Assembly: GCA_963575745.1 (NCBI GenBank)
Contig: CAUYUJ010000675.1
Location: 1-64,000, forward strand
Length of the DNA stretch: 64,000 nt
From: Prorocentrum cordatum
Taxonomy: Eukaryota; Sar; Dinophyceae; Prorocentrales; Prorocentraceae
Reading direction: 5' to 3'
The notes under the pieces were generated by a model. That model did no database searches and was not told the origin of the DNA. It worked only from the letters and a program-made list of their open reading frames with translations. Shown here in pieces: positions 54,875 through 64,000 of the stretch; positions within the stretch are counted from its first letter, which is position 1; each line of letters begins with the position of its first letter. The translations under genes and the position numbers were made by a program.

Positions 54875-54975
54875 GAGCGTTCCGGAACGAGAGCGCGCTC
54901 GGAGCGCTTCGGAGCGCTCTGGAACGGCCGCGGCGCCCACACCTCCTCCAGAGCCGCGCGGGGGAGCGGGAGCGG
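54875..54975. repeat. GAGCGTTCCGGAACGCTC palindromic segment, copy 1
   Basis: CCAGAGCGTTCCGGAACG and GAGCGCTCTGGAACGGCC, then CCTCCAGAGCCGC. Related to 60980-61070. Confidence 0.7.
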
Positions 54976-54994
54976 GGGCAGCAGGACGTGAGGA

Positions 54995-56090
<1,096 letters not shown>

Positions 56091-56139
56091 GAGGATGAGG
56101 AGGAGGAGGCGCACGAGGGTTCGCGCCCCCTTCCTGCAG

Positions 56140-56271
56140 GAGAGGGGCGCCCGCGTGGGCGACGCCCTGTCCCGGGCAGCGGTCGCGTGCATCGCGCCGC
56201 TCATCGCCGCCAGGTGCGACCCCAACGCCCCGGGCGCCAGCGGCCGGCTGCCGCTGCTGGTCGCCGCCGAG
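56140..56271 (+). CDS. Ankyrin-repeat protein, exon D
   Basis: Forty-four codons, phase 0 at both ends. It encodes ERGARVGDALSRAAV, IAPLIAARCDPNAPGASG and RLPLLVAAE, the loop and helices of about 1.5 ankyrin units with a slightly short first unit. The acceptor is CTGCAG|GAG after a C/T-rich stretch and the donor is GAG|GACC. The join to exon E is across a 234-bp intron and restores a single-residue link, exactly the consensus spacing. Confidence 0.8.
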
Positions 56272-56505
56272 GACCGGGTATAGCCAGGACCCCGGAGAAG
56301 GGGACCCGGTTAGCGGAACGGGGCGGGGCCCCAGAGTAGGACCCCGGAGCCCTTGAATTGGCCAGAATCACTTAACCAGGCCTGCTGTAGCTGGTGTTTT
56401 CCGGGTGGCGGCAGCTCTGGTTAGCGAAACGGGGCGGGGGGGCGTCCCCCAGTACGCATCATTAAACCGGGTCCCACTAAACCCAGTTCTGCCAATGCCC
56501 GAGAG
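56272..56505 (+). other. Intron D-E (GA-AG), 234 bp
   Basis: The smallest inferred intron, with borders GAG|GACC and GAGAG|GAGG sharing GAGGA. It contains a direct repeat GGTTAGCGxAACGGGGCGGG (56309 and 56419) but no triplet array, so it is the best test case for splicing by RT-PCR. Confidence 0.7.
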
Positions 56506-56568
56506 GAGGGCTCCGAGGAGCGCGTGGCCGCGCTGCTGCGTGCGCGCGCCGACGTGGGCCGGCGCGAG
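56506..56568 (+). CDS. Ankyrin-repeat protein, exon E
   Basis: Twenty-one codons: EGSEERVAALLRARADVGRRE, the second helix and loop of an ankyrin unit. Acceptor AGAG|GAGG, donor GAG|GACC. Joined to exon F it reads REDANGRTALHVA. Confidence 0.78.
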
Positions 56569-57314
56569 GACCTCAGAGCAGGAAGAGGTGCCGATGCGGC
56601 GACCACGATCGCTGAGATTCTGGTGTTGCAGCTTTTCCACCACGAGCGTGGTGTCGCCCGGTTTCGGGCCCTGGGCATCCTCAAAGATCGATGCGGCTCG
56701 AAAAATGGCGCAGAAAGGTGGGATCAAGTGTTCTGGTCGTGATCTTTCGCGATGTCTCAATTGTTAATAACGTCGGATCTCAGGGATGGGTGTGGTTACG
56801 CCAGGGTGTGGATTGTGATCGGCGCCGCTGGGGCTTCGGGGTCGCCACTTTTGCGTCAGAGGTTTGGCGAGCCCTTGTCGGGGCGCGGAAAGGAGATCTC
56901 TGTGGATGTCCTCGCCCGCCCCCCCAAAAGAGGCGCGGGTTGCAGACTCCACCTTCGCAAACCACACCCTCCGGGGTCGCCGATCGATGCCGCTGCCGTT
57001 CTCTTTTTGGGCCTCCTGGGAGGCCCTGGTCGCCACGGCTGGATCTGCCTCGGAGTTCTGGTCAGTGCGCACCCGAGGAGAGGCCTGGGGAGTAGCGGTA
57101 TCGGTACCTTCCGAGACATCCGAGATTTTGAATTTCCAATGCAAGGCCCCCAGAAGTCCTGACCTTTTCCTTTGGGCTGGTTCTGCATCCCGAGTTGTTT
57201 TTTAACGGTCCCGGGTCTGGCGAAGGCCCCTGGAGGCTGACAATTGCCCAACACATTTTTTCTTGTCGGCTCGAGCATGTCCGAGAATGCACCCTTGGAG
57301 AGGTCCAGGGAGTG

Positions 57315-57515
57315 CAGTCGTGAATTATGGTTTAGCATGTCGCGCCGTCGGTTCTGGCCCATGTTTCGACGCGACACGCCATCCACGTCCCAGTTCCCAA
57401 GCGTCAGCGTCCCAAGCCTTCTCGAGTCTCCCGCCCCGCGGAGCAGAGCGACACGCTATCCGCTCGCGAGGGGTAGCGTGTCGCAGGGGCTGCCGCCGCG
57501 ACACGTTCAGTAACA
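57315..57515 (-). mobile_element. Short TIR element family F3, copy 2
   Basis: On the - strand: AGCGTGTCGCTCTGCTCCGC, GACGCTGACGCTTGGGAACT, GGATGGCGTGTCGCGTCGAA and an end at GCGCGACATGCTAAACC. Same order as 59735-59870. Confidence 0.75.
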
Positions 57516-57609
57516 GTTCCCGAGCGTAAGGAGGATGATGAGGACGAGGAGGAGGAGGAGGACATAGGACGTAGGACCGAGGACAGGAGGAGGAGGAGGC
57601 AAAGGAGTT

Positions 57610-58070
57610 GGAGCATGATGATGATGCTGATGAGGATGATGATGATACGGATGCTTATGATGCTGTTGCTGATGATGATATTACTGATGATGATGCTGAT
57701 GCTGATGCTGATGATGATGATGTTGATGCTGATGATGATGCTGATAACAATAGCGATGATGACGATGATCATGATAATGGTGATGATGACAATGACGATT
57801 CTGATGATGATGCTGTTGATGATGCTGATGATGCTGATGATGCTACTGCTGATGATTATGATGCTGGTGGTTGTGGTGGAGGTGGTGATGGTGGTGATGC
57901 TGATGATCCTGATGATGATGATGATGAGGATGAGGATTATGATCAGGTCGTTGAGGATGATGAGGATGATGCTGCTTCTGACGATGATGCTGATGATTAC
58001 GATGATGATGAGGAGGAAACGGAGGAGCAGGAGGAGGAGGAAAAGAAGGAGGATGAGGAGGAGGGGGAGC
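57610..58070. repeat. GAT then GGA trinucleotide array
   Basis: (GAT)n with GCT variants, ending in a short (GGA)n. Confidence 0.95.
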
Positions 58071-58100
58071 GGTATCGGTACTTCTTGGCCCCCCCCGGAG

Positions 58101-58262
58101 GACGCGAACGGTCGCACCGCGCTGCACGTCGCCGTGAAGGGCAGGCACTTGCCGGTGTGCCGCGCCCTGTTCTGTGAGTTCGGCGCCGACCTGCACGCCG
58201 AGGACGCGGGCGGCAAGACGCCGCTGCAGTTCGCGAGGGCCCTCCGCTGGAGCGGCGCCAAG
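58101..58262 (+). CDS. Ankyrin-repeat protein, exon F
   Basis: Fifty-four codons: DANGRTALHVAVKGRHLPV, CRALFCEFGADLHAED and AGGKTPLQFARALRWSGAK, nearly two ankyrin units and the clearest ankyrin coding in the window. Acceptor CGGAG|GACG, donor AAG|GCAAGG. The last 40 bp are duplicated at 59068-59110, inside the following intron. Confidence 0.85.
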
Positions 58263-58318
58263 GCAAGGGGGACGACGACGACGACGACGACGACGACGAA
58301 GACGAGGACGAGGTCGAA

Positions 58319-58351
<33 letters not shown>

Positions 58352-58492
58352 CAGAACGAGGACGAGGACGGCGACGGCGACGAGGACGAGGACGAGGACG
58401 GCGACGGCGACGGCGATGAAGACAAGGACGAGAACGAGGACGAGGACGGTGACGAGGACGACGACGACGTCGACGATGACGACGACGACGAT

Positions 58493-58524
<32 letters not shown>

Positions 58525-59006
58525 TGGCGGCGGCGGAGATGACGACGACGACGAAGACGTGGACGAAGACGAGGACGACAGACGACCACGACGACGAAGA
58601 CGAGGACGAGGACGAGGACGGCGACGCCGGCGAGGACGAGGACGAGGACGAGGACAAGGACGAGGACGAGGACGATGACGAGGACGAGGACGAGGACGGC
58701 GACGGCGACGAGAACGAGGACGAGGACGGCGACGACGACGACGACGACGGTGGCGGCGGCGGCGGCGGCGGCGGCGGAGATGACGACGACGACGATGACG
58801 ACAACGACGACGACGAAGACGAGCACGAGGACGAGGACGAGGACGAGGATGAGGACGAGGACGGGGACAAGGACGGCGGGCGAGGACGAGAACGAGGACG
58901 AGAACGAGGACGAGGACGAGAACGACGACGGCGACGCGAGGACGAGGATGAGGACAAGGACGAGAACAAGGACGTGGACGAGGACCAGGACGAGGACGGC
59001 GGCGGA

Positions 59007-59056
<50 letters not shown>

Positions 59057-59340
59057 CGACGACGACGCTGCAGTACACGAGGGGCCCTCCGCTGCGGCGG
59101 CTCCAAGGCAGGGTCCTCTTCAATCCGATCGATCCGATTCGATCTAAGTTCGGGCTGGGCCGATTTGATACGATTCCGATGCTCCGACGATCCGATGCGG
59201 CCCGAGGCTTGCACGGTGGTGTTCTGCATCCTGGCGCATCCGATCCTGTTCGATGTCGACTCCGTGCCGATGCGGCGCGATCCGGCGCACATTTCGATGC
59301 GCTCCGACTTGCCGATTCGATGCCGACTGATCCTGCCCAG
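58263..59340 (+). other. Intron F-G (GC-AG), 1,078 bp, GACGAG array
   Basis: (GAC)n and (GAGGAC)n arrays at 58270-59066, then a partial copy of the exon F 3' end (59068-59110), then a CGATCCGAT-rich stretch (59120-59330). Acceptor CCCAG|GAGC. Confidence 0.65.
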
Positions 59341-59445
59341 GAGCTCGAGGGCCTCGAGAAGTCGCGCCAGGAGCAGCAGGCGAGGCTGAGGGCGCAGCAG
59401 CGCGAGCAGCTCGCGCTGGCTGTGCGGCACGGCCCCCTGGAGCAG
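59341..59445 (+). CDS. Ankyrin-repeat protein, exon G (last seen)
   Basis: Thirty-five codons: ELEGLEKSRQEQQARLRAQ then QREQLALAVRHGPLEQ, a charged helical cap following the last ankyrin unit and perhaps the start of another (LALAVRHG). It ends at CAG|GTGAGC, the only GT donor in the set. If not spliced there, the frame runs to a stop at 59554-59556. Downstream exons were not found. Confidence 0.65.
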
Positions 59446-59734
59446 GTGAGCTCGGCAGCAGCTCACGGGAGCCCCGCTGCGGTCGGGATCTTTTGGACAG
59501 CGTGCCGCCATGGCCAATGGCGGCCCCGGCGACACGCTGCAGTCAACCCCGCATAGTAAGGAGGAGCGAGTCTCCAAGGCTACTCTTGCGTCTTTCCCTT
59601 TCCCTTCGGCACATCCTTGGCCGTTTTCGCTGGCCGCGCCCCGCTCGCAGAGTGTCGACATTGCCTTCCTCGGCCCTTGCATCCTGATCGTGCGTCCTTA
59701 CCGTACGGGTTGACTGTACGCCCTGCGAGCGGAT

Positions 59735-59870
59735 CGCGTGTCGCTCCCGCTCCGCCAGAGTGGCGGCTCGGAGAGGCTCAGGACGTGGACGCTTAGGGAC
59801 TGGGACGTGGATGGCGTGTCGCGCCGAAGCGTGGTGGGTCAGAACCGGCGGAGCGACACGCTAAACCAAA
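59735..59870 (+). mobile_element. Short TIR element family F3, copy 3
   Basis: GCGTGTCGCTCCCGCTCCGC at the left and CGGCGGAGCGACACGCTAAA at the right, with GGATGGCGTGTCGCGCCGAA inside. GCGTGTCGCTCC/GGAGCGACACGC are perfect 12-bp inverted ends. Confidence 0.8.
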
Positions 59871-60304
59871 GTTCCTTACCGTATGTCCGCGGAATTCCGT
59901 TTTCAGAGTGCATCCGCGTGCGTTAATGTCTGGCAGTCGATGAGAAAGCGCCTATTCTGCGTCGACTGGCGCCGATTAGCGTCTATCAGCCTCGATTAGC
60001 CCCGCTTCGCAAGAGCCAGCAAGATGGCATGGGAGGCTCATCCTCTTCCTTCGCCGTTTCCTCTTTTTTCCATTTTTTTCTTTCTCACCCTCTTTCGGAC
60101 GCAACTCCTGGGAGGTCAAATTCTGACTTTGCCCTGGTCCGTTAGCAATCCGGCTTGATCCCGCTTGATCCTGCTTGATCCCGTTTAATCCAGTTTTATC
60201 CCGCTCAATCCGCGGCCCAATCCGGCGTAGCAGCCCCCCAATGGGGCTTAATTTTCCCCGTCCTTCCGATGAAGACCTCCCAGTAGTTGCTTCCTAACCT
60301 CGGG
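59871..60304. other. Unassigned, with TTGATCC short tandem repeat
   Basis: 60151-60210 has about five copies of GCTTGATCCC-like 10-12-mers. No gene. Confidence 0.6.
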
Positions 60305-60391
60305 GAGATTGTTTTTTTATCCTCTGGGGGGTAACGCTCGTTACCCGGGCCTCTCCCCCCCCCCCCCCCCCGTAACGGTAACGCTCGTACG
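60305..60391 (-). repeat. GTAAC palindromic element, copy 2 (inverted)
   Basis: On the - strand: GAGCGTTACCGTTACG, a G run, GGGTAACGAGCGTTACCC, then GATAAAAAAACAATC. It faces copy 3 about 500 bp away. Confidence 0.85.
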
Positions 60392-60546
60392 CGGGGGGGG
60401 TCTCGGTCTTCCTCTCCAACATGCTGGTGCCCGAAGGCATGCGCACTGTGGTGTGGTGGTCGCAGGCGCACTGTGGGCGCTCGCAGGCCATTGCGGCGCT
60501 CGCATGCGCGATGCTGGTGCTTGCGGGCTTTGCGCTTGTACTCGAA

Positions 60547-60548
<2 letters not shown>

Positions 60549-60602
<54 letters not shown>
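60549..60602. repeat. GTC trinucleotide array
   Basis: (GTC)n. Flanks contain a duplicated GGCTTTGCGCTTGTACTCGA (60525 and 60740). Confidence 0.95.
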
Positions 60603-60604
<2 letters not shown>

Positions 60605-60860
60605 CGGCGCCCGAAAACGGCCTCCGGAGGCCGAAACAGGCGGCAAACGTCGTCGTCGTCGTCGTCGACCTCGTCGCTCGTCGCTCGTCGATCATCGTCG
60701 TCGCGCGCGCGGGCGCGGGCGTGGTGCCGGGACCACGCGGCGGGCTTTGCGCTTGTACTCGAATCGCAAGCCACTGTGGTGCTCTCAGGCAGAGAGTGCT
60801 GCTCGCGCGCATACTATGGCGATCGCAGAGCGCCCCTGCTTCGCCATACCCCGCCCAGCC

Positions 60861-60945
60861 CAAGCGTTACCGTTACCCGGGGGGCACGCCCCCCCCCCCC
60901 CCCCCCCCGGGTAACGAGCGTTACCGGCCGGAATAAAAAAATGAT
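60861..60945 (+). repeat. GTAAC palindromic element, copy 3
   Basis: AAGCGTTACCGTTACCCGG, C run, GGGTAACGAGCGTTACCGG, GAATAAAAAAATGATCTC. Confidence 0.85.
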
Positions 60946-60981
60946 CTCGGGCGGGGCTAGAACGAGGATAAATCCGTTTCC

Positions 60982-61024
60982 GAGCGTTCCTGAACGCTCT
61001 CAGAGCGTTCCGGAACGCTCTGAG
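60982..61024. repeat. Palindromic pair GAGCGTTCC...
   Basis: GAGCGTTCCTGAACGCTC (60982-60999) followed by a perfect 26-bp palindrome with half CTCAGAGCGTTCC (60999-61024). 61071-61335 is unassigned GC-rich DNA. Confidence 0.9.
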
Positions 61025-61338
61025 CAGGCCGCGGCGCGCGAGACATCCTCCAGAGCCGCCGGACTTCAGAGATTCTCGATTTTATCCTTACCCGATGTCG
61101 TTCTCGCCCTGGCTTCGTCTTATGACCCTCTCCCCCTCCTCTGCGCGACGCTCCGCCGAGACGGCGCCGTCCCTCGCCGCCTCCCGCGGGCGGCGCCGGG
61201 TCGCCGCGCCCCCGCGGCCCAGCACACGAGGCGGAGCGCGGGCGGCACACCCCCGCCCTGGCTCGGGAGGGGAGAGCACCGGTTTTTTTGGTCTGCGGGT
61301 CGAGAGCGAGCCTCTTCCGGTGAAGAGCTAGGCGGGCC

Positions 61339-61344
61339 ATCATT

Positions 61345-61385
<41 letters not shown>

Positions 61386-61400
61386 AATCATGAGCGTCAC

Positions 61401-61454
<54 letters not shown>

Positions 61455-61472
61455 AATCATGAGCGTCACCAC

Positions 61473-61505
<33 letters not shown>

Positions 61506-61506
61506 G
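61339..61506. repeat. ATC trinucleotide array
   Basis: Three (ATC)n blocks separated by two copies of ATAATCATGAGCGTCACC. Confidence 0.95.
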
Positions 61507-61554
61507 CAAGGGATGCAGAGACAGAGCACAAGACACAAGACAACGACGGAGGTT

Positions 61555-61715
61555 GGGGGTGTGAGCGGAAGCAGCCCCAAACGGGAAGTCGGTATCGGTT
61601 TCGGTTCGTGTCGGGCGTGCGGGCGAGGCGAAGCTGCGCGAGTTCCTGCACTTGTAGAGGCCACGTGAAGCCCCAAAGGTCGCCCGCCCCCCTCACCCGG
61701 CCTGGCGCGGCCCCC
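61555..61715 (-). repeat. Unique flank of the 12-bp minisatellite, inverted copy
   Basis: The complement matches 52050-52195: GAGGCCACGTGAAGC/ATGTGGCCTCTAC, AGGAACTCGCG and CCGATTTCCCAGTTGGGG-like words occur in the same order. Confidence 0.8.
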
Positions 61716-62905
61716 GATGATTGTCCCGATGGTTGTCCCGATGATTGTCCCGGTGGTTGGCCCGATGGTTGTCCCGATGGGTGTCCCGATGGGTGTCCCG
61801 ATGGTTGTCCCGATGGTTGTCCCGATGGTTGTCCCAATGGTTTTTCCGATGGTTGTCCTGACAGTTGTTCCGATGGTTGTCCTGACGGTTGTCCCGACAT
61901 TGTCCCGATGGTTTTCCCGATGGTTGTCCCGATGGTTGTCCCGATGGTTGGCCCGATGGTTGTCCCGACGGTTGTCCGGATGGTTGTCTCGATGGTGTTG
62001 TCCCGATGGTTGTTTTGAGGGTTGTCCCGATGGGTTTCCCGAGGGTTGTCCCGACGGTTGTCCCGATGGTTGTGCCGATGGTTGTCCCGATTGTTGTCCC
62101 GACGGTTGTCCCGATGGCTGTCCCGATTGTTGTCCTGATGGTTGTCCCGATAGTTGCCCCGATGGTTGTCCCGATGGTTGTCCCGATAGTTGTCCAGATG
62201 GTTGTCCCGATGATTGTCTCGATGGTTGTCCCGAGGGTTGTCCCGATGGTTGTCCCGATGGTTGTCCCGATGGTTGTCCCGATGGTTGTCCCGACGGTTG
62301 TCCCGATGGTTGTCCCGATGGTTGGCCCGATGGTTGTCCCGACAGTTGTCCGGATGGTTGTCCCGATGGTGTTGTCCCGATGGTTGGCCCGATGGTTGTC
62401 TGGATGGTTGTCCCGATAGTTGTTCCGATGGTTGTCCCGATGGTTGTCCCGATGGTTGTTCCGATTGTTGTCCCGACGGTTGTCCCGATGGTTGTCCCGA
62501 TGGCTGTCCCGATTGTTGTCCCGATGGTTGTCCCGATAGTTGCCCCGATGGTTGTCCCGAGGGTTGTCCCGATGGTTGTCCCGATGATTGTCCCGATGGT
62601 TGTCCCGATGGTTGTCCCGACGGTTGTCCCGATGGTTGTCCCGATGGTTGTCCCGATGGTTGGCCCGATGGTTGGCCCGATGGTTGTCTGGATGGTTGTC
62701 CCGATAGTTGTTCCGATTGTTGTCCCGATGGTTGTCCGGATGGTTGTCCCGAGGGTTGTCTCGATTGTTGTCTTGATGGTTGTCCCGATGTTTGTCCCGA
62801 TGGTTGTCCCGATGGTTGTCCCGATGGTTGTCCCGATTGTCGTCCCGATGCGATGGTTGTCCCGATGGTTGTCCCGATGGTGTCCCGATGGTTGATTCCT
62901 GATGG
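61716..62905 (-). repeat. 12-bp minisatellite, array 2, inverted
   Basis: About 95 copies of TCCCGATGGTTG, the complement of the unit at 51185-52045. Open in all frames; the long frames are not genes. Confidence 0.95.
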
Positions 62906-62938
62906 TGGATTCCTTTGTTGGCGGCTCCTTCTCTCCAC

Positions 62939-63668
62939 CCCCTTCTCCTCCTCCTCCTCCTCCTCCTCCTCCTCCTCCTCCTCCTTGTCTTCCTCCTCCT
63001 CCTCCTCCTCCTCCTCCTCCTCCTCCTCCCTCCTCCTCCTCCTCCTCCTCCTCCTCCTCCTCCTCCCCCTCTCACCCTCCTCCTCCTCCTCCTTCTCCCC
63101 CTTCCCCTCCTCCTCCTCCTCCTCCGCCTCCTCCCTCCTCCTGCTCCTGCTTCTCCCCTTCCCCTCTCCCCCGCCTCCTCCTCCTCCTCGCTCGGCTCCT
63201 CATCTGGCTCCTCCCCCTGATCCTCCTCTTCCTCCTTCCTCCTCCTGCTCCTCCCCCTTCTCCTCTTCTTCTCTCCCCTCCTCCTCCTCCCTCTCCTCCT
63301 TCCTCCCCCTCCTCCTCCCCTCCTCCTCCTCTCCTCCTCCTTCCTCTCCTCCTCCTCCTCCTCCTCCTCCTCCTCCTCCTCCTCCTCCTTCCTCCTCACC
63401 CTTTCCCCTCCTCCTCTTCCCCTCCCCCTCCTCCTCCTCTCCCCCCCTTCCTCCTCCTCTCCTCTCCTTCCTCCTCCTCCCCCTACTTTCCCCTCCCCTC
63501 CCCTCCTCCTCCTCCTCCTCCTCCCTCCTCCTCCTCCTCCTCTCCTCCTCCTCCTCCTCCCCCTTCCCCCTCCTCCTTCTCCTCCTCTCCTCCCTGTTCC
63601 TCTTCCCCCTCCCTCCTCCTCCTCCTCCTCCTCCTCCTCCTCCTCCTCCTCCTCCTCCTCCTCCTCCT
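62939..63668. repeat. CCT trinucleotide array
   Basis: About 730 bp of (CCT)n with CCCT and TTCCT variants, ending CTCCTTCTCAG, which would serve as a polypyrimidine tract and acceptor for the exon that follows. Confidence 0.95.
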
Positions 63669-63771
63669 TCTCAGCCAGTTTGCGCTCGGGCGCGCCCCCT
63701 TTCGCCTGCAGGAGGCCCCGAGTGTACTGACACTTAGACTTCAGAGTGGCCACGAGTGTCGGAGCCAACGG

Positions 63772-64000
63772 ATGCTTGCCAGCAAGAGCAATGGCAGCAG
63801 CAACGCGACGTGGCGGTGCGAGCCGTGCAGCGTCAAGAATGGATCGAAGTACAAGTACTGCTGGAAGTGCTGGAGTGCACGCCCGACAGCAGCAGCCGCA
63901 GGATCTTCCAGCGCGGCGGCAGGAGAGGCCTCCGAGGACAAATGCCACGACGAGAAGCTCGCCAAGGTGCAGCACTACCGTGCCAAGCTGGCCGAGCTCA
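63772..64000 (+). CDS. Partial protein with RanBP2-like zinc finger (runs off the window)
   Basis: From ATG 63772 the frame is open to the window edge, and it is also open upstream to a likely acceptor TTCTCAG at 63674, so the ATG may be internal. It contains WRCEPC...N...YCWKCW, i.e. W-x-C-x2-C-x(10)-C-x2-C with an Asn in between, the pattern of RanBP2-type zinc ribbons (protein or RNA binding). An Ala/Ser-rich linker and a charged helix, EDKCHDEKLAKVQHYRAKLA, follow. Such N-terminal fingers occur both in cellular RNA-binding proteins and, in dinoflagellates, near the start of retroelement proteins. I cannot tell which applies here, nor whether it belongs to the ankyrin gene upstream. Confidence 0.6.
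   Translation, partial: MLASKSNGSSNATWRCEPCSVKNGSKYKYCWKCWSARPTAAAAGSSSAAAGEASEDKCHDEKLAKVQHYRAKLAEL

Larger units (their letters stand above)
56569..58100 (+). other. Intron E-F (GA-AG), 1,532 bp
   Basis: Borders GAG|GACC and GGAG|GACG share GAGGAC. It contains an inverted F3 element (57315-57515) and a (GAT)n array (57610-58010). The rest (56569-57310) is unassigned. Confidence 0.65.

Noticed and set aside
61693-63975. A 760-residue - strand protein
   Set aside because: It is made of the 12-bp minisatellite plus a CCT array read backwards. The short unique end is better explained by the + strand zinc-finger frame.

Overview
The window looks like nuclear DNA of a dinoflagellate, possibly Prorocentrum-like, though the species cannot be fixed from sequence alone. 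The reasons are very high G+C, kilobases of pure trinucleotide arrays (CCT/GGA, GTC/GAC, GTG, GAT, ATT), tiny ankyrin-repeat exons in a sea of repeats, inferred introns with GA, GC or GT donors and AG|G acceptors, and several eroded LINE-type retrotransposons. No prokaryotic operon, rRNA, tRNA or CRISPR array was seen. Most long open frames here are by-products of triplet or 12-bp repeats that lack stops.

Layout. 0.36-9.9 kb: a nearly complete two-ORF non-LTR retrotransposon on the + strand. ORF1 is a Gln/Glu-rich coiled-coil protein. ORF2 reads RNase H, then an APE-type endonuclease, then reverse transcriptase, then C2H2 fingers. The ORFs appear to be joined by a canonical -1 frameshift signal (A AAA AAC, a short spacer and a GC stem-loop), and the RT carries a one-base frame break at about 7522. 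10-20 kb: a SINE-like insertion, GAC arrays and diverged kilobase-scale repeat blocks. 20-26 kb: CCT and ATT arrays plus a cluster of foldback/MITE-like elements, two with target-site duplications. 26-32 kb: GGA arrays with a recurring 55-bp unit, and two 5'-truncated, frame-broken LINE 3' ends on the - strand. 33.5-35.2 kb and 49.6-51.0 kb: two copies of a GTG-cored foldback element. 35.2-36.7 kb: a - strand hypothetical coding region with a 117-bp in-frame tandem repeat. 38.6-59.4 kb: seven + strand exons that join in frame into one ankyrin-repeat protein, with introns of 234 bp to about 13.4 kb made mostly of microsatellites and mobile elements. 44.9-49.2 kb, inside the largest intron: a C/A/G-rich minisatellite with at least nine short hairpins and a 249-bp MITE with perfect 28-bp terminal inverted repeats. 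51.2-52.3 kb and 61.5-62.9 kb: a 12-bp minisatellite element in opposite orientations. The right edge (from 63.77 kb) holds the start of an open frame with a RanBP2-like zinc finger.

The retrotransposon machinery at the left, the 3'-end LINE relics and the SINE/MITE families fit a genome shaped by retroposition and short inverted-repeat elements. The ankyrin gene shows how such elements and triplet arrays come to fill introns whose borders carry short direct repeats. A 100-N assembly gap lies at 38132-38231.
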